From: an uncultured Aquimarina sp.
GTDB taxonomy: Bacteria > Bacteroidota > Bacteroidia > Flavobacteriales > Flavobacteriaceae
Length of the DNA: 64,000 nt
Assembly (NCBI RefSeq): GCF_947492965.1
Contig: NZ_CANLOZ010000006.1
Span: 124,001-188,000 of the forward strand
Direction: 5' to 3'
The notes below the pieces were generated by a model. That model had not been told where the DNA came from. It saw only the letters and a list, made by a program, of their open reading frames with translations, and did not search any database. Within the stretch, counting starts at the first letter, position 1, and each line of letters starts with the position of its first letter. The position numbers were made by a program, and so were the translations under genes. Below, piece after piece: positions 30,184 to 41,500 of this stretch.

Positions 30184-30879
30184 ATGTTTCAAGATGCTCA
30201 AGCAGCAATATTTTTAGGTTTTGTGCTTGCCTTTTTAATTGGACCTGTTTTTTTTGTTTTATTAGAAACTGCGGCAATCAAGGGGTTTAGAGCAGCATTG
30301 GCTGTAGATCTTGGAGTTATTTTTGCAGATATTGTCTTCATTTTAATTGCATATTTTAGTACCAATCAAATATTAGAAAAAATAAAGGATGATCCTGCGC
30401 TTTTTGTATTTGGAGGTATGCTTTTAGCTACCTATGGTGCTATATCTTTTATCAAGGAACGAAAAAATTACAATAAGCTTAGAGATACTTCCGTAGAAAT
30501 TATTAATAAGAATAATTACTTGGTATTGTTTATAAAAGGGTTCTTATTAAACTTCATCAATATTGGTGTTTTAGGATTTTGGATTGGCATTATTGTAGTA
30601 GCTGGACCTCAGATGGACATGAATACAAATAGAATCATTGTATTTTTTGCAATGGTTTTAATTACCTATCTATTTGTTGATATACTTAAGATGTTACTTG
30701 CAAAAAGACTAAAAAGAAAACTAACTCCAAAGCGGACATACCTAATCAAAAGAAGTATTAGTATGATTATGGTTGTTTTTGGAATTTTTTTGATTGTAAA
30801 AGGAGTGCTTCCTGATACAATGGAGCAGAAAATTCAAGATAGAATAGAGAAAATTACACCAGATTCTGGTTTTAAATAA
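30184..30879 (+). CDS. LysE family translocator
   Basis: FLGFVLAFLIGPVFFVLLETAAIKGFRAALAVDLGVIFADIVFI; six predicted TM segments. Confidence 0.85.
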   Translation: MFQDAQAAIFLGFVLAFLIGPVFFVLLETAAIKGFRAALAVDLGVIFADIVFILIAYFSTNQILEKIKDDPALFVFGGMLLATYGAISFIKERKNYNKLRDTSVEIINKNNYLVLFIKGFLLNFINIGVLGFWIGIIVVAGPQMDMNTNRIIVFFAMVLITYLFVDILKMLLAKRLKRKLTPKRTYLIKRSISMIMVVFGIFLIVKGVLPDTMEQKIQDRIEKITPDSGFK

Positions 30880-30912
30880 AAAAAGTCCTGTTAAATAACA
30901 GGACTTTTTTTT
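30878..30912. terminator. Bidirectional terminator shared by lysE (+) and tRNA-Cys (-)
   Basis: aaaaaagtcctgtta-aa-taacaggactttttt. Confidence 0.85.
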
Positions 30913-30913
30913 G

Positions 30914-30984
30914 AGGTGTCGAGCGGATTCGAACCGCTGTAGATGGTGTTGCAGACCACTGCCTAGCCACTCGGCCACGACACC
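30914..30984 (-). tRNA. tRNA-Cys(GCA)
   Basis: Reverse complement GGTGTCGTGGCCGAGTGGCTAGGCAGTGGTCTGCAACACCATCTACAGCGGTTCGAATCCGCTCGACACCT: acceptor GGTGTCG/CGACACC, loop CTGCAAC (GCA), T-loop GTTCGAATC, discriminator T, no encoded CCA. Confidence 0.95.
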
Positions 30985-31038
30985 CTTTTTGATCTTAGAC
31001 GGCAAATGTAAAAAAATTTATGAATACTTCAGATGTAT

Positions 31039-31395
31039 TTATCTTTTTTTACTTCTGGTAATTGTAACCATTTGTACATTTCCGCCAATAGGTGGATTAA
31101 TTTTAGAGACATCTACCGTAGCTTTTTCAACCAATGGTAACTCTTCTAATATACGATTTAAAATTCGTTCTGCGGCATGTTCTAGTAGTTTAGAACGTAT
31201 AGCCATTTCTTCTTTTACGATAAGATTAAGATGCACATAATCAACAGTATCTGAGAGCTGGTCAGAATGAGCTGATGTGTTTAAATCAGCTTTAACTTTT
31301 AGATCAACCCTGTAATCAGAACCAATTTTTTTCTCCTCTACAAGGCATCCATGATATGCATAAACCTTGATGTTTTTTAGTGTAATTAACCCCAC
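31039..31395 (-). CDS. folB: Dihydroneopterin aldolase
   Basis: MGLITLKNIKVYAYHGCLVEEKKIGSDYRVDLKVKADL...KINPPIGGNVQMVTITRSK. Confidence 0.93.
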   Translation of the reverse strand: MGLITLKNIKVYAYHGCLVEEKKIGSDYRVDLKVKADLNTSAHSDQLSDTVDYVHLNLIVKEEMAIRSKLLEHAAERILNRILEELPLVEKATVDVSKINPPIGGNVQMVTITRSKKR

Positions 31396-31547
31396 AAAAT
31401 TTTTTTACAAAGGTAATAGAATCTTTGCAAAGAATTTACAAGGAAACACCCCTTTTGTATTAGGTTATTGTAACAATTAAAGAGTAATTATATAATTGTT
31501 GTGTATCATTGGAAATATTAGGTAGTTTTGTGTTTTATTTTTATCAA

Positions 31548-33596
31548 ATGACAGAAGAAAAAAAATCACTCAATTTTTTAGAGCATATTGTCGAAGAAGA
31601 TTTGGCCAATGGAATGAATCAAGAAGATTTACGTTTTCGTTTTCCTCCAGAACCAAATGGATATTTGCATATCGGTCATACTAAAGCTATAGGAATTAGT
31701 TTTGGTATGGGTTTAAAATATAATGCTCCAGTAAATTTACGTTTTGATGATACCAATCCTGCAAAAGAAGAACAAGAATATGTAGATGCGATTAAAGAGG
31801 ATATTAGTTGGTTAGGATATCAATGGGATAAAGAATGTTATTCTTCAGATTATTTCCAGCAGTTATATGATTGGACTGTTCAATTAATAAAGGATGGAAA
31901 AGCCTATGTAGATAGTCAATCTTCAGAGGCTATAGCAGAACAAAAGGGGACAACTACAGAACCTGGTATTAATAGTCCATTTAGAGATAGGACAGTGGAA
32001 GAAAATCTGGATCTATTTGAAAAAATGAAAAATGGGCATTTTGAAGAAGGAGAGCATGTTGTAAGAGCCAAGATTGATATGGCAGATCCTAATATGCTTA
32101 TGAGAGATCCTTTGATGTATAGAATCCTTAAAAAATCTCATCATAGAACGGGTGATGAATGGTGTATTTATCCTATGTATGATTGGACACATGGAGAAAG
32201 TGATTACATAGAAAATATATCACATTCTTTGTGCTCTTTAGAATTTAAACCACATAGAAAATTGTATGATTGGTTTTTGGATCAGGTGTATGATAACACA
32301 AGTATTAGACCTAAACAACGAGAGTTTGCCAGACTAAATCTAAGTTATACTATTATGAGTAAACGTAAGTTGCTTAGATTGGTGAATGAAGGTGTAGTAA
32401 AAGGGTGGGACGATCCTAGAATGCCTACAATTTCTGGATTAAGAAGAAGAGGATATACTCCTGCATCAATTAGAAAATTTGTAGATACTGTTGGTGTGGC
32501 AAAAAGAGAGAATGTGATAGATGTATCATTACTTGAATTTTGTGTTCGCGAAGATTTAAATAAAACAGCACCAAGAGTAATGGCTGTTTTAGACCCAGTA
32601 AAGCTGGTTATAACTAATTATCCTGATGGTGAAGAAGAATGGTTAGAGGCTGAAAATAATCCAGAAGATGAAGCTGCAGGAAATAGAAAGGTACCTTTTT
32701 CTAAAGAATTATATATAGAGAGAGAAGATTTTAAGGAGGAAGCTGGGCGTAAATATTTTAGACTTACATTAGGTAAAGAAGTACGACTTAAGAATGCCTA
32801 TATTATTAAAGGTGAGAATGTTATAAAAGATAGTAATGGAGTAATAACTGAGATTCATTGTACGTATGACCCTAAGAGTAAATCGGGTAGTGGCACAGAG
32901 GAATCTAAACGTAATGTAAAAGGAACATTACATTGGGTATCTATACAACATTCTATTCCAGCAGAAATAAGATTGTATGATCGTTTATTTAACGATGAAG
33001 CTCCTGATAGTCACAAGGAGAAAGATTTTATGGAATTCTTGAACCCAAGTTCTTTAAAAATAATTACGGGTTATGTAGAGCCTAGTTTAAAAGAATCAAC
33101 ACATTTAGAAAGATTTCAGTTCCAGAGATTGGGTTATTTTAATGTGGATCCTGATAGTACTTCGGACAGCCTAATTTTTAATAAAACTGTCGGTTTAAGA
33201 GATACTTGGGCTAAAGTTAAACCTATTACCCAGAATACTAATAACAATACTCAAAAGCCTCAGAATACAAAGATAGAAGTGTCTGCTATTAATGAGATTA
33301 AAAGAGCAGGGAAGAAGTATACCAACTTATCAGAAGAGAAGAGAGAGGCTCTTAAATCGAAAATATTGGAAGCGGCTAAAGATGTTGATATTGATGAATT
33401 GGTTCCGTTATATGCAACAGCTGCTAAGAAAATAGGAACGAGAATAGTGACAACTTTAGCGCTTGGTGTTATATTAGAACATAAGGGTTTAACGCCTAAT
33501 CAGGATGCTATTGATTTTATAAAGAAAGGTAGAGAAGATGCTAACGAGTTATTAAGAGCAGAGGCTGAGCAAGTAGCGAGTGGATTAGGATTATAA
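31548..33596 (+). CDS. glnS: Glutamine--tRNA ligase
   Basis: RFPPEPNGYLHIGHTKAI; YDWTHGESDYIENISHSLCSLEF; TIMSKRKL; C-terminal YqeY-like extension. Start MTEEKKSLN preferred over the ORF start at 31509. Confidence 0.96.
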   Translation: MTEEKKSLNFLEHIVEEDLANGMNQEDLRFRFPPEPNGYLHIGHTKAIGISFGMGLKYNAPVNLRFDDTNPAKEEQEYVDAIKEDISWLGYQWDKECYSSDYFQQLYDWTVQLIKDGKAYVDSQSSEAIAEQKGTTTEPGINSPFRDRTVEENLDLFEKMKNGHFEEGEHVVRAKIDMADPNMLMRDPLMYRILKKSHHRTGDEWCIYPMYDWTHGESDYIENISHSLCSLEFKPHRKLYDWFLDQVYDNTSIRPKQREFARLNLSYTIMSKRKLLRLVNEGVVKGWDDPRMPTISGLRRRGYTPASIRKFVDTVGVAKRENVIDVSLLEFCVREDLNKTAPRVMAVLDPVKLVITNYPDGEEEWLEAENNPEDEAAGNRKVPFSKELYIEREDFKEEAGRKYFRLTLGKEVRLKNAYIIKGENVIKDSNGVITEIHCTYDPKSKSGSGTEESKRNVKGTLHWVSIQHSIPAEIRLYDRLFNDEAPDSHKEKDFMEFLNPSSLKIITGYVEPSLKESTHLERFQFQRLGYFNVDPDSTSDSLIFNKTVGLRDTWAKVKPITQNTNNNTQKPQNTKIEVSAINEIKRAGKKYTNLSEEKREALKSKILEAAKDVDIDELVPLYATAAKKIGTRIVTTLALGVILEHKGLTPNQDAIDFIKKGREDANELLRAEAEQVASGLGL

Positions 33597-33620
33597 AGTT
33601 TTGATTACCATCATAAAAAG

Positions 33621-33648
33621 AAAAAGACGGATGTTAGTCCGTCTTTTT
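33621..33648. terminator. Bidirectional terminator
   Basis: aaaaagacgga-tgttag-tccgtcttttt. Confidence 0.85.
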
Positions 33649-33666
33649 TTGTTTTAATGTATACTG

Positions 33667-34176
33667 TTAGAAATCTGCAATTTGCTCATCTTGAGGAATT
33701 TCTATATCAGTATTGAAATTTTTAAATACTTTTTTAGTATCCTCATCATCTAGTAATTTATTGGCATCTATAAAGTACCATTTTTCTTTTTTCTTATTAT
33801 AGAATCCGAATAAAGAGGATTTAAATTTCACCGTACGACCATTATAATCCATCTCTATGGTATTTTTTACTAGACAGCGATATTCTTTTTTTTCTTTTCG
33901 TATATCAGTTACTTCATCAACCTGTGAGCTAACAATTTTAATTTTTTGAGCAGTCATAGCTCTAAAGGTATCTTCTAATTCTTGTTTCAATTGTTCGTTT
34001 CCTATCTTTTTGGATATTTTAGGATGTGTATGAAGTAAAAGAGTATTAACATCTTTTTGTACAGAAGCTTCGGATACGATCTTTGCATCTCGTAAAGCTA
34101 GTTTTTCTAATTTGGACATGCTTTGGGAAAAAACACTTCCTGAGATTAATAGAAAGAGGAGTAAGTAATTTTTCAT
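33667..34176 (-). CDS. Hypothetical secreted protein
   Basis: Signal peptide MKNYLLLFLLISGSVFSQ; no confident domain. Confidence 0.7.
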   Translation of the reverse strand: MKNYLLLFLLISGSVFSQSMSKLEKLALRDAKIVSEASVQKDVNTLLLHTHPKISKKIGNEQLKQELEDTFRAMTAQKIKIVSSQVDEVTDIRKEKKEYRCLVKNTIEMDYNGRTVKFKSSLFGFYNKKKEKWYFIDANKLLDDEDTKKVFKNFNTDIEIPQDEQIADF

Positions 34177-34412
34177 GACTTGCGATTATAAGTGACTGTT
34201 TTTTGTGTATAAGAAAAATTGATTAATTATTTTTCTTAATTAATTCTATCTATCATAAACGGATCTATATAAAAGACTATGAGCTTAAATAAAAGTTGCA
34301 TAGTATGATTTTATATCTTTTTTTTAAAATGCGCTTAAAACCGTTTATTTTAGTTTTTTTACAAAATTAGTAATTTATCTCATTAGATATTTTGAAAATT
34401 AGGAAAAAAATA

Positions 34413-34438
34413 AAATCCGATCATTAATGATCGGATTT
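34413..34438. terminator. Terminator-like perfect palindrome downstream of SPFH gene (- strand)
   Basis: aaatccgatcatt|aatgatcggattt. Confidence 0.65.
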
Positions 34439-34458
34439 AGTTTTGTAATAAGAAATTC

Positions 34459-35403
34459 TTATTCTTCTGTGTTTTTTCTACCAATACCTTTTTTGGCATT
34501 TTGGCGTTTCATTTCTTCTCCTATTTGGTTGGATGCTGTAAAGGATGCAATCATATTGTTTAGCATATCACTTCCTGCCTGAGGAGAGTTTGGTAGTAAA
34601 ATTAAATTACTGTTGGTTTCTTCACCTATAGATTGTAAAGTATCATAGTGTTGGGTAACCACAATTAAAGCAGAGGCTTCTTGAGAATTGATACCTACGT
34701 TATTTAAAACATCCACACTTTCTTCTAGACCTCTAGCAATTTCTCTTCGTTGATCTGCAATACCTTGACCTTGTAATCTCTTACTCTCTGCCTCAGCTCG
34801 AGCTTTTGCTACAATCTTAATACGTTCGGCTTCAGCCTCATACTCGGCTGCAACTTTTTCTCTTTCTGCAGCGTTAATTCTATTCATTGCTTCTTTTACT
34901 TGAAGATCTGGATCGATATCAGTAACAAGAGTTTTTATGATATCATAACCATAATTAACCATCGCTTCATTTAATTCTTGTTTTACAGCGATAGCAATAT
35001 CGTCTTTTCTTTCAAAAACATCATCAAGTTTCATCTTTGGCACTTCTGCACGTACTACATCAAATACATAAGATGTAATTTGATCATGTGGATTTTCTAG
35101 TTTATAGAAAGCGTCATAAACCTTATCCTTTATAACTTGGAATTGTACTGATATTTTTAGACGCACAAATACGTCGTCCTTTGTTTTTGTTTCAACAATA
35201 ACGTCTAATTGCTGTATTCTTAGATTAATACGACCGGCAATTCGATCAAAGATTGGAATTTTAAAATGTAATCCGGAGTTACGAATACTTAAAAATTTTC
35301 CAAATCTTTCAACAACAGCTGCTGTCTGTTGTTTTACTGTAAATATCCCGGATACCAGTATAAGAAATCCTAGGATAATTATTGGTATAAAATATAGTGT
35401 CAT
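34459..35403 (-). CDS. SPFH/Band 7 (stomatin/paraslipin-like) protein
   Basis: Single TM then VKQQTAAVVERFGKFLSIRNSGLHFKIPIFDRIAGRINLRIQQLDV...INAAEREKVAAEYEAEAERIKIVAKARAEAESKRLQGQGIADQRREIARG. Confidence 0.93.
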   Translation of the reverse strand: MTLYFIPIIILGFLILVSGIFTVKQQTAAVVERFGKFLSIRNSGLHFKIPIFDRIAGRINLRIQQLDVIVETKTKDDVFVRLKISVQFQVIKDKVYDAFYKLENPHDQITSYVFDVVRAEVPKMKLDDVFERKDDIAIAVKQELNEAMVNYGYDIIKTLVTDIDPDLQVKEAMNRINAAEREKVAAEYEAEAERIKIVAKARAEAESKRLQGQGIADQRREIARGLEESVDVLNNVGINSQEASALIVVTQHYDTLQSIGEETNSNLILLPNSPQAGSDMLNNMIASFTASNQIGEEMKRQNAKKGIGRKNTEE

Positions 35404-35467
35404 TGGTTTTGATATTAAATGTTATTAGATACTTTGAATTTACTAATTAATTGTAAATAGATAAATT

Positions 35468-35656
35468 TTATTTCGCAATAGTAATCATGGCGGTGGACAT
35501 TCCAGAGCTGCTAGAGGTACCGAATGCTACAGAAATTATTTCCCATCCATCTTTGGACGCTTTATTAAGAGTATCTTCAACCTGTTTGCGAAGTTTTTCA
35601 GTAGACCAAAGATTTGATATTTTAAGTACTTTATATTGTTTTTCCATAGATGACAA
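35468..35656 (-). CDS. Small DUF4177-like protein
   Basis: MEKQYKVLKISNLWSTEKLRKQVEDTLNKASKDGWEIISVAFG. Confidence 0.6.
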   Translation of the reverse strand: MSSMEKQYKVLKISNLWSTEKLRKQVEDTLNKASKDGWEIISVAFGTSSSSGMSTAMITIAK

Positions 35657-35717
35657 AGTTTAAGATCATTACTTTATCTGTATGATTTTAGTCATAAACG
35701 TTACAGAATAAAACAAA

Positions 35718-35745
35718 ATAGCCTGTTAATTGTGTAACAGGCTAT
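35718..35745 (-). terminator. Stem-loop upstream of the small gene / downstream of gltX
   Basis: atagcctgtta-attgtg-taacaggctat. Confidence 0.6.
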
Positions 35746-35770
35746 AGTAAGATAATGCGTAAAATAGATG

Positions 35771-37282
35771 TTATATTTTTTCTATTGTAGATTCAATTCT
35801 TTTAATCGTTTCTTCTTTTGAAATGATGGACATGATCTCAAATAGGTCTGGACCTTGTAGAGATCCAACTAATGATATTCGAAGAGGCATCATAATTTTA
35901 CCAAAACCAATTTCTTTTGATTTGATCCAACTTTTAACGATGTTGGAAACATTTTCTGATGAAAAATCATCAATATCAGTTAGTATCCTTGTTAGTTCAT
36001 GCATGAGAGATGCTGTGTCTTCTTTCCACGCTTTTTTAATTGCTTTTTCATCATATTCAGAAGGAGCAATAAATAGGAAAGAGCTAAGATCCCAAAGGTC
36101 ATTTGTAAAAACGGCTCTTTCTTTAATAAGACCAACAATTTTGTTTAAATCAAAGGAAGAAGATATGTTCTTATTTTGTAGAATATTTTTTAATTGTTCC
36201 ACGTGTAGAGAGTCGTCTGTATTTTGAAAATGTTGTTGTTGAAACCATTTTGTTTTTTCAGGATCAAATTTGGCTCCCGCTTTATTCACTCGTCCAAGGT
36301 CAAATGATTGAATAAGTTCCGTTAAGGAAAAGATTTCTTGTTCTGTTCCTGGATTCCATCCTAAGAACGCTAGCATGTTAATAACAGCTTCTGGTAGATA
36401 ACCATCTTCTCTATAACCAGAGGCGATTTCTTTCGTTTTTGGATCTATCCATTGTAGGGGAAATACAGGAAAACCTCCTTTGATACCATCGCGTTTTCCT
36501 AACTTACCTTTTCCAGTAGGCTTCAGGATAAGTGGTAGGTGAGAAAAACTTGGAGTTTCCCATCCTAATGATCTATATAATAGCACATGTAATGGTAGAG
36601 AAGGTAACCACTCTTCACCGCGAATTACATGAGTAATTTCCATAAGATGATCATCCACAATATTAGCTAGGTGATATGTTGGCATACCATCACTTTTAAA
36701 AAGGATTTTATCATCAAGTACATTAGTTTCGATAGTTATAGTACCGCGTACTTCGTCAATAAGTTGAAGAGTTTCGTCGACAGGACATTTAAAACGAATA
36801 ACATAAGGTTCGCCAGAATTAATTTTTTGCGATATTTCATTCTCCGATAAGGACAGTGAGTTATTCAGTTTTTCTCTATTATGCCAGTTGTAAACGAATG
36901 TTTTTCCGTTTTCTTCATGTTGTTTACGATGTAGATCTAATTCTTCTGAAGTATCAAAAGCATAATAGGCATGACCATTTTGGATAAGTTGGTCAGCATA
37001 TTGTTTGTATAAATGTTTTCGTTCACTTTGTCGGTAAGGGCCGTAATTGCCTTCTTTTCCTGGACCTTCATCAAAAGGAATATTGCACCAGTTTAATGCG
37101 ACGATTACATAATCTTCAGCTCCAGGAACGTAACGGTTTTGATCTGTATCTTCTATACGAAGAACAAAAGTTCCTTGATGTTTTTTAGTAAATAAGTAAT
37201 TAAATAAAGCTGTTCTTACACCACCAATATGTAGCGGACCGGTAGGACTTGGAGCAAATCGTACACGTGGTTTGTTTGTCAT
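35771..37282 (-). CDS. gltX: Glutamate--tRNA ligase
   Basis: MTNKPRVRFAPSPTGPLHIGGVRTALFNYLF; GKLGKRDGIKGGFPVFP. Confidence 0.96.
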   Translation of the reverse strand: MTNKPRVRFAPSPTGPLHIGGVRTALFNYLFTKKHQGTFVLRIEDTDQNRYVPGAEDYVIVALNWCNIPFDEGPGKEGNYGPYRQSERKHLYKQYADQLIQNGHAYYAFDTSEELDLHRKQHEENGKTFVYNWHNREKLNNSLSLSENEISQKINSGEPYVIRFKCPVDETLQLIDEVRGTITIETNVLDDKILFKSDGMPTYHLANIVDDHLMEITHVIRGEEWLPSLPLHVLLYRSLGWETPSFSHLPLILKPTGKGKLGKRDGIKGGFPVFPLQWIDPKTKEIASGYREDGYLPEAVINMLAFLGWNPGTEQEIFSLTELIQSFDLGRVNKAGAKFDPEKTKWFQQQHFQNTDDSLHVEQLKNILQNKNISSSFDLNKIVGLIKERAVFTNDLWDLSSFLFIAPSEYDEKAIKKAWKEDTASLMHELTRILTDIDDFSSENVSNIVKSWIKSKEIGFGKIMMPLRISLVGSLQGPDLFEIMSIISKEETIKRIESTIEKI

Positions 37283-37380
37283 AGTTAAATGTTTTAAACC
37301 GTAAGGTTATAAAAGAAATGACAAAGATACGATCTTATAAAAGTGTAAAAAAAGGATTTAAAGTAATTAATTATGTAATG

Positions 37381-38421
37381 TTACATAGGTTTCATTTCAC
37401 GTGGAACACGTTTATTCATTAACATAAACCATAATGGTGGAAATAAAGAAAGTACCATGGAGGTAGGGTAGCCAAAGGGTAGTTGAGGGCTTTGGTCATG
37501 GTGATCAAGAATTTGATATTTTTTAGAGGCTCTATAATGATGATCGCTATGGCGAGTAAGTTCAAAAAGAAGAATACGGCCTAGTAGATGATTGGAGTTC
37601 CAGGAATGTATTTCGCGAACTCTTTCGTAACGTCCGGAGTTATTTTTCTTACGAACAAGACCATAATGTTCTATGTAATTGATAGTTTCTAGAAGTAAAA
37701 AGCCAACAGTACCACATGATATAGCAACCCATAGTCCTGTTAAACCGAATAAAGAATAGGTTATGCCTAGATAGCATGTTGTGATAATCATATACCAAAA
37801 CATATCGTTTTTGAAGGAAAAAAATGAACGATTCTCTTTTTTAAGAAGTGTTTTTTGAATTTTCCAAGCACTTATATATTGTCCAATTACAGATGTGATC
37901 CAAAAAATGTATACAGGTTGGTTATAACGAGCTGTAGCAGGGTCATCTTTAGTAGCAGCTTTAAGATGATGTCCAAAATTGTGTTCTATATAAAAGTGCA
38001 TGTATAATGAAGGAAGTAGAAGAGCTTTAGCGATAAATCTTTCGTTAGAAAATCTATGCCCTAATTCATGACCGACGTTTATTCCATTGGCACCAAGAAC
38101 TATTCCGGTCGATATAATAATTCCTACTATTTCAAAGGTTTTTAAATCATTGGAGGAAATGGTATAAAGAGCATAAAATAGTATTAAATAAATCAAAGGG
38201 AGATTTATATATAAAAGCCAATCGAATAGTTTTTTCTTGGATATAGTTAATCGGGTATCAGGGTCTAAATTTTCTTCAGACGAAGGAGTAAAAAGTTCAA
38301 TTATTGGTATAATACCAAAAACATAGATTGGGGTTAGGTAGGTATAAATATCCATTAGATAGATACTTAAAACTGCAACTAAAGGTATGCTATATGCAGA
38401 TATGTATTTAAGATCTTTCAT
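37381..38421 (-). CDS. Alkane 1-monooxygenase / fatty acid desaturase-fold membrane di-iron hydroxylase (AlkB-like)
   Basis: His boxes HELGHR, HNFGHH, RHSDHHYRAS, plus NYIEHYG. Confidence 0.9.
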   Translation of the reverse strand: MKDLKYISAYSIPLVAVLSIYLMDIYTYLTPIYVFGIIPIIELFTPSSEENLDPDTRLTISKKKLFDWLLYINLPLIYLILFYALYTISSNDLKTFEIVGIIISTGIVLGANGINVGHELGHRFSNERFIAKALLLPSLYMHFYIEHNFGHHLKAATKDDPATARYNQPVYIFWITSVIGQYISAWKIQKTLLKKENRSFFSFKNDMFWYMIITTCYLGITYSLFGLTGLWVAISCGTVGFLLLETINYIEHYGLVRKKNNSGRYERVREIHSWNSNHLLGRILLFELTRHSDHHYRASKKYQILDHHDQSPQLPFGYPTSMVLSLFPPLWFMLMNKRVPREMKPM

Positions 38422-38522
38422 AACAAGTTATAATCTAGGGTTTTGAATTATAATAAATATAACAAATCTATAAGAAATAAAGTTGTAGTTTTATAAATTA
38501 CTGAAAAAGAAAAGGTGAAGTT

Positions 38523-41500
38523 ATGAGCAGTTTTGAGTTAATCAAGAATAAACTAGAAAGTTTTATAAGGAAATATTATACAAATGAATTGATTAAAGGC
38601 GTAATTCTTTTTGCCGCTATTGGGTTGTTGTATTTTTTGATTACACTGTTAATAGAATATGTTTTTTGGTTAAGTAAACTATGGAGGACTATATTATTTT
38701 GGATGTTTGTTATTGTAGAGTTAAGTCTGTTTTCGAAGTTCATAGTGATTCCTTTGTTTAAATTATTCAAGCTTGCGAGGGGTATAGATTATGAAAGTGC
38801 TTCGAAAATTATAGGAGATCATTTTCCAAAAGTAAATGATAAATTGTTAAACCTGTTACAGTTAAGCGAAAATAATTCCTCATCTTCATTATTGTTAGCG
38901 AGTATAGAACAAAAATCCCAAGAGTTAAGTCCTGTACCGTTTAAAACGGCAATAGACTTTAAGAAAAATGTGAAATATCTTAAGTATATCATTATTCCGG
39001 TTTCCGTTTTTTTACTAGTAAGTTTATTTAATGAAAGAAACTGGTATTCAGAAAGTTATAATAGAGTTATTAACTATGGAACGGCATATGAACCGCCGGC
39101 ACCATTTCAATTTTTTGTGGTAAATGATAATTTAAATGCATTGGAGAATGAAGATTTTGTTGTAAAAGTACGCACCAGTGGTGATGTGATTCCCGAGAGT
39201 GTGAGTATCAATTATGAGGGAGAAACTTATTTCATGAAAAGTAAGAAGGTGGGGGAGTTCGAATATACTTTTATACAGCCAAAGAAGTCAATGAGTTTTA
39301 GGTTATCATCGAGTGATGTGTTTTCTAAGGATTATGAATTAAAAGTTGTTCCAGTGCCAACATTGTTGGATTTTAAAATGAATCTTGATTATCCAGAGTA
39401 TACACAAAAGAAGGATGAAAGTGTTAATAGTTCGGGAAATGCAATAGTTCCGGAAGGAACAAAGGTGTCTTGGTCAGTGAATACAAGAAATACGGAATAC
39501 GTTAGTATGATTTCGAAAGATTCGGTAATAGCGTTTATGAAGGATAAATCTACTTTTAAATATGGAAATAGGTTATATGGAAATTGGGATTATCAGATAA
39601 CATCATCGAATAAGAATATTAAGGATTATGACAATTTATCTTTTAGCATAAATGTTATTAAGGATCAGTATCCAGAAATTAATTTAACTTCAGAGAAGGA
39701 TAGTATAGATAATAGTACACTTTATTTTTTTGGAAGAGTAAGTGATGATTATGGTTTAAGAGGTCTGAATTTGGTGTATTATAATAGCGATAAAGATGAT
39801 GTAAAAATAAAGAAAAAGATTGGTATTAATTCTTCTGTTTTTGACGAATTTATCTATGTTTTTCCAGGTGATATTGATTTGGATAATGGGATTAATTATG
39901 ATTTTTATTTCGAGGTATATGATAACGATGGAGTGAATGGAAGTAAATCAACAAAAAGCCAAGTTTTTAGTTTCAGAAAATTGACAAATTTAGAGGAACA
40001 TAGGAAAAGGTTAAATGAACAAAACGAGGCGATTTCAGGTTTGAATAAATCATTGAAAAAATTCGAGGAACAGGAAAGTGATCTGAAGGAACTTAGTAAG
40101 ATTCAAAAGGAAAAAAAACAATTAGATTTTAACGATAAAAAGAAATTAGAGGACTATCTAAAACGACAAAAGGAACAGGAAAAGATGATGCAGAATTTCT
40201 CTAAAAAGCTAAAAGATAATCTTGAGCAATTGGATGATAAGAAAGAGGAGGAACCTTTTAAAGATGCATTAAAAGAAATGATGGAGCGTAATGAGGAAAA
40301 GCTAAAGAAAAATGAAAAGTTATTAGAAGAGATAAATAAGTTATCAGAGAAGATCCAGAAGGAGGAATTAACAGAAAAGTTGGAGGAGCTTGCGAAAGAA
40401 AATAAGAATTTGAAGAAGAATTTAGAACAGCTTTTGGAGCTTACTAAAAGATATTACGTTATTCAGAAACATGAGAAATTAGCAGAGGAGTTGAGTCAGC
40501 TTGCTAAAGAACAGGAAGAGTTGTCTGAAAAGGAAGAAGAAAACACCAAGCAGGAGCAGGATAAATTAAATGAAAAGTTCGAGAAGTTTCAGGAGGAAAT
40601 GAAGGAGTTAAGAAAGGATAATGAAAAACTAAAGAAGCCTATGAACTTGGATCAGGAGCAAAAAGATGAGGATGGGATTAAAGAGGAACAAGAGAAAGCG
40701 AGCGATAACCTAGATAAAAACAACAAATCTGATGCTAAGAAAAATCAGAAAAGTGCAGCTCAGAAAATGAAACAAATGAGTAGTGGAATGCAGATGCAGA
40801 TGCAAATGGCTGGTGGAGAACAGCAACAGGAAGACATGGAAATGTTGAGGCAGATTCTAGATAATCTGGTAGATTTTTCAATGGAACAAGAAGGGCTAAT
40901 GAAAGGTTTCAAAGGAATAAATAATAATAATCCAACTTATTCATCAAAACTAAAAAAGCAAAGTGTATTAAGAGAAAATTTTATTCATATAGATGATAGT
41001 TTATATGCATTAGCGTTACGTCAACCTAAGATATCTGATGAAGTGACTAGTAAATTAACGGATATAGAGTTTAATATTGATAAATCATTAGAGCGCTTAT
41101 CTGAGAATCAAGTAATACAAGGAACCGCTAATCAACAATATGCAGTAACGGGTTCTAATGACTTAGCGTATTTTTTAAGTAAGGCATTGGACCAAATGCA
41201 AAACAGCATGTCTGCTGCAGGTAAGGGGAATAGTGGAAAATCAAGAGGTTTTCAGTTACCGGATATTATAAAGAAACAAGGAGAATTAAATGAGCAAATG
41301 AAAGATGGAACTGAGAAGGGTGAGAAGCAAGGTAAAAAGGAAGGGCAACAACAGGGTCAGTCTAACCAGGGCGGTTCCGGAGAAAACGGAGAAAAAGGAA
41401 AAGGAGAAAGCGGGAAGAAAAAAGGACAAAGTAAAGATGGTAAAAATGGTAACGGAAAGGCCGATAGTGAACAAGAAAATAATGATGGAGAGCTATATGA

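Noticed and set aside
30742-31240. ORFs 30742-31005 (-) and 30911-31240 (+)
   Set aside because: Both run through tRNA-Cys and the terminator; spurious.
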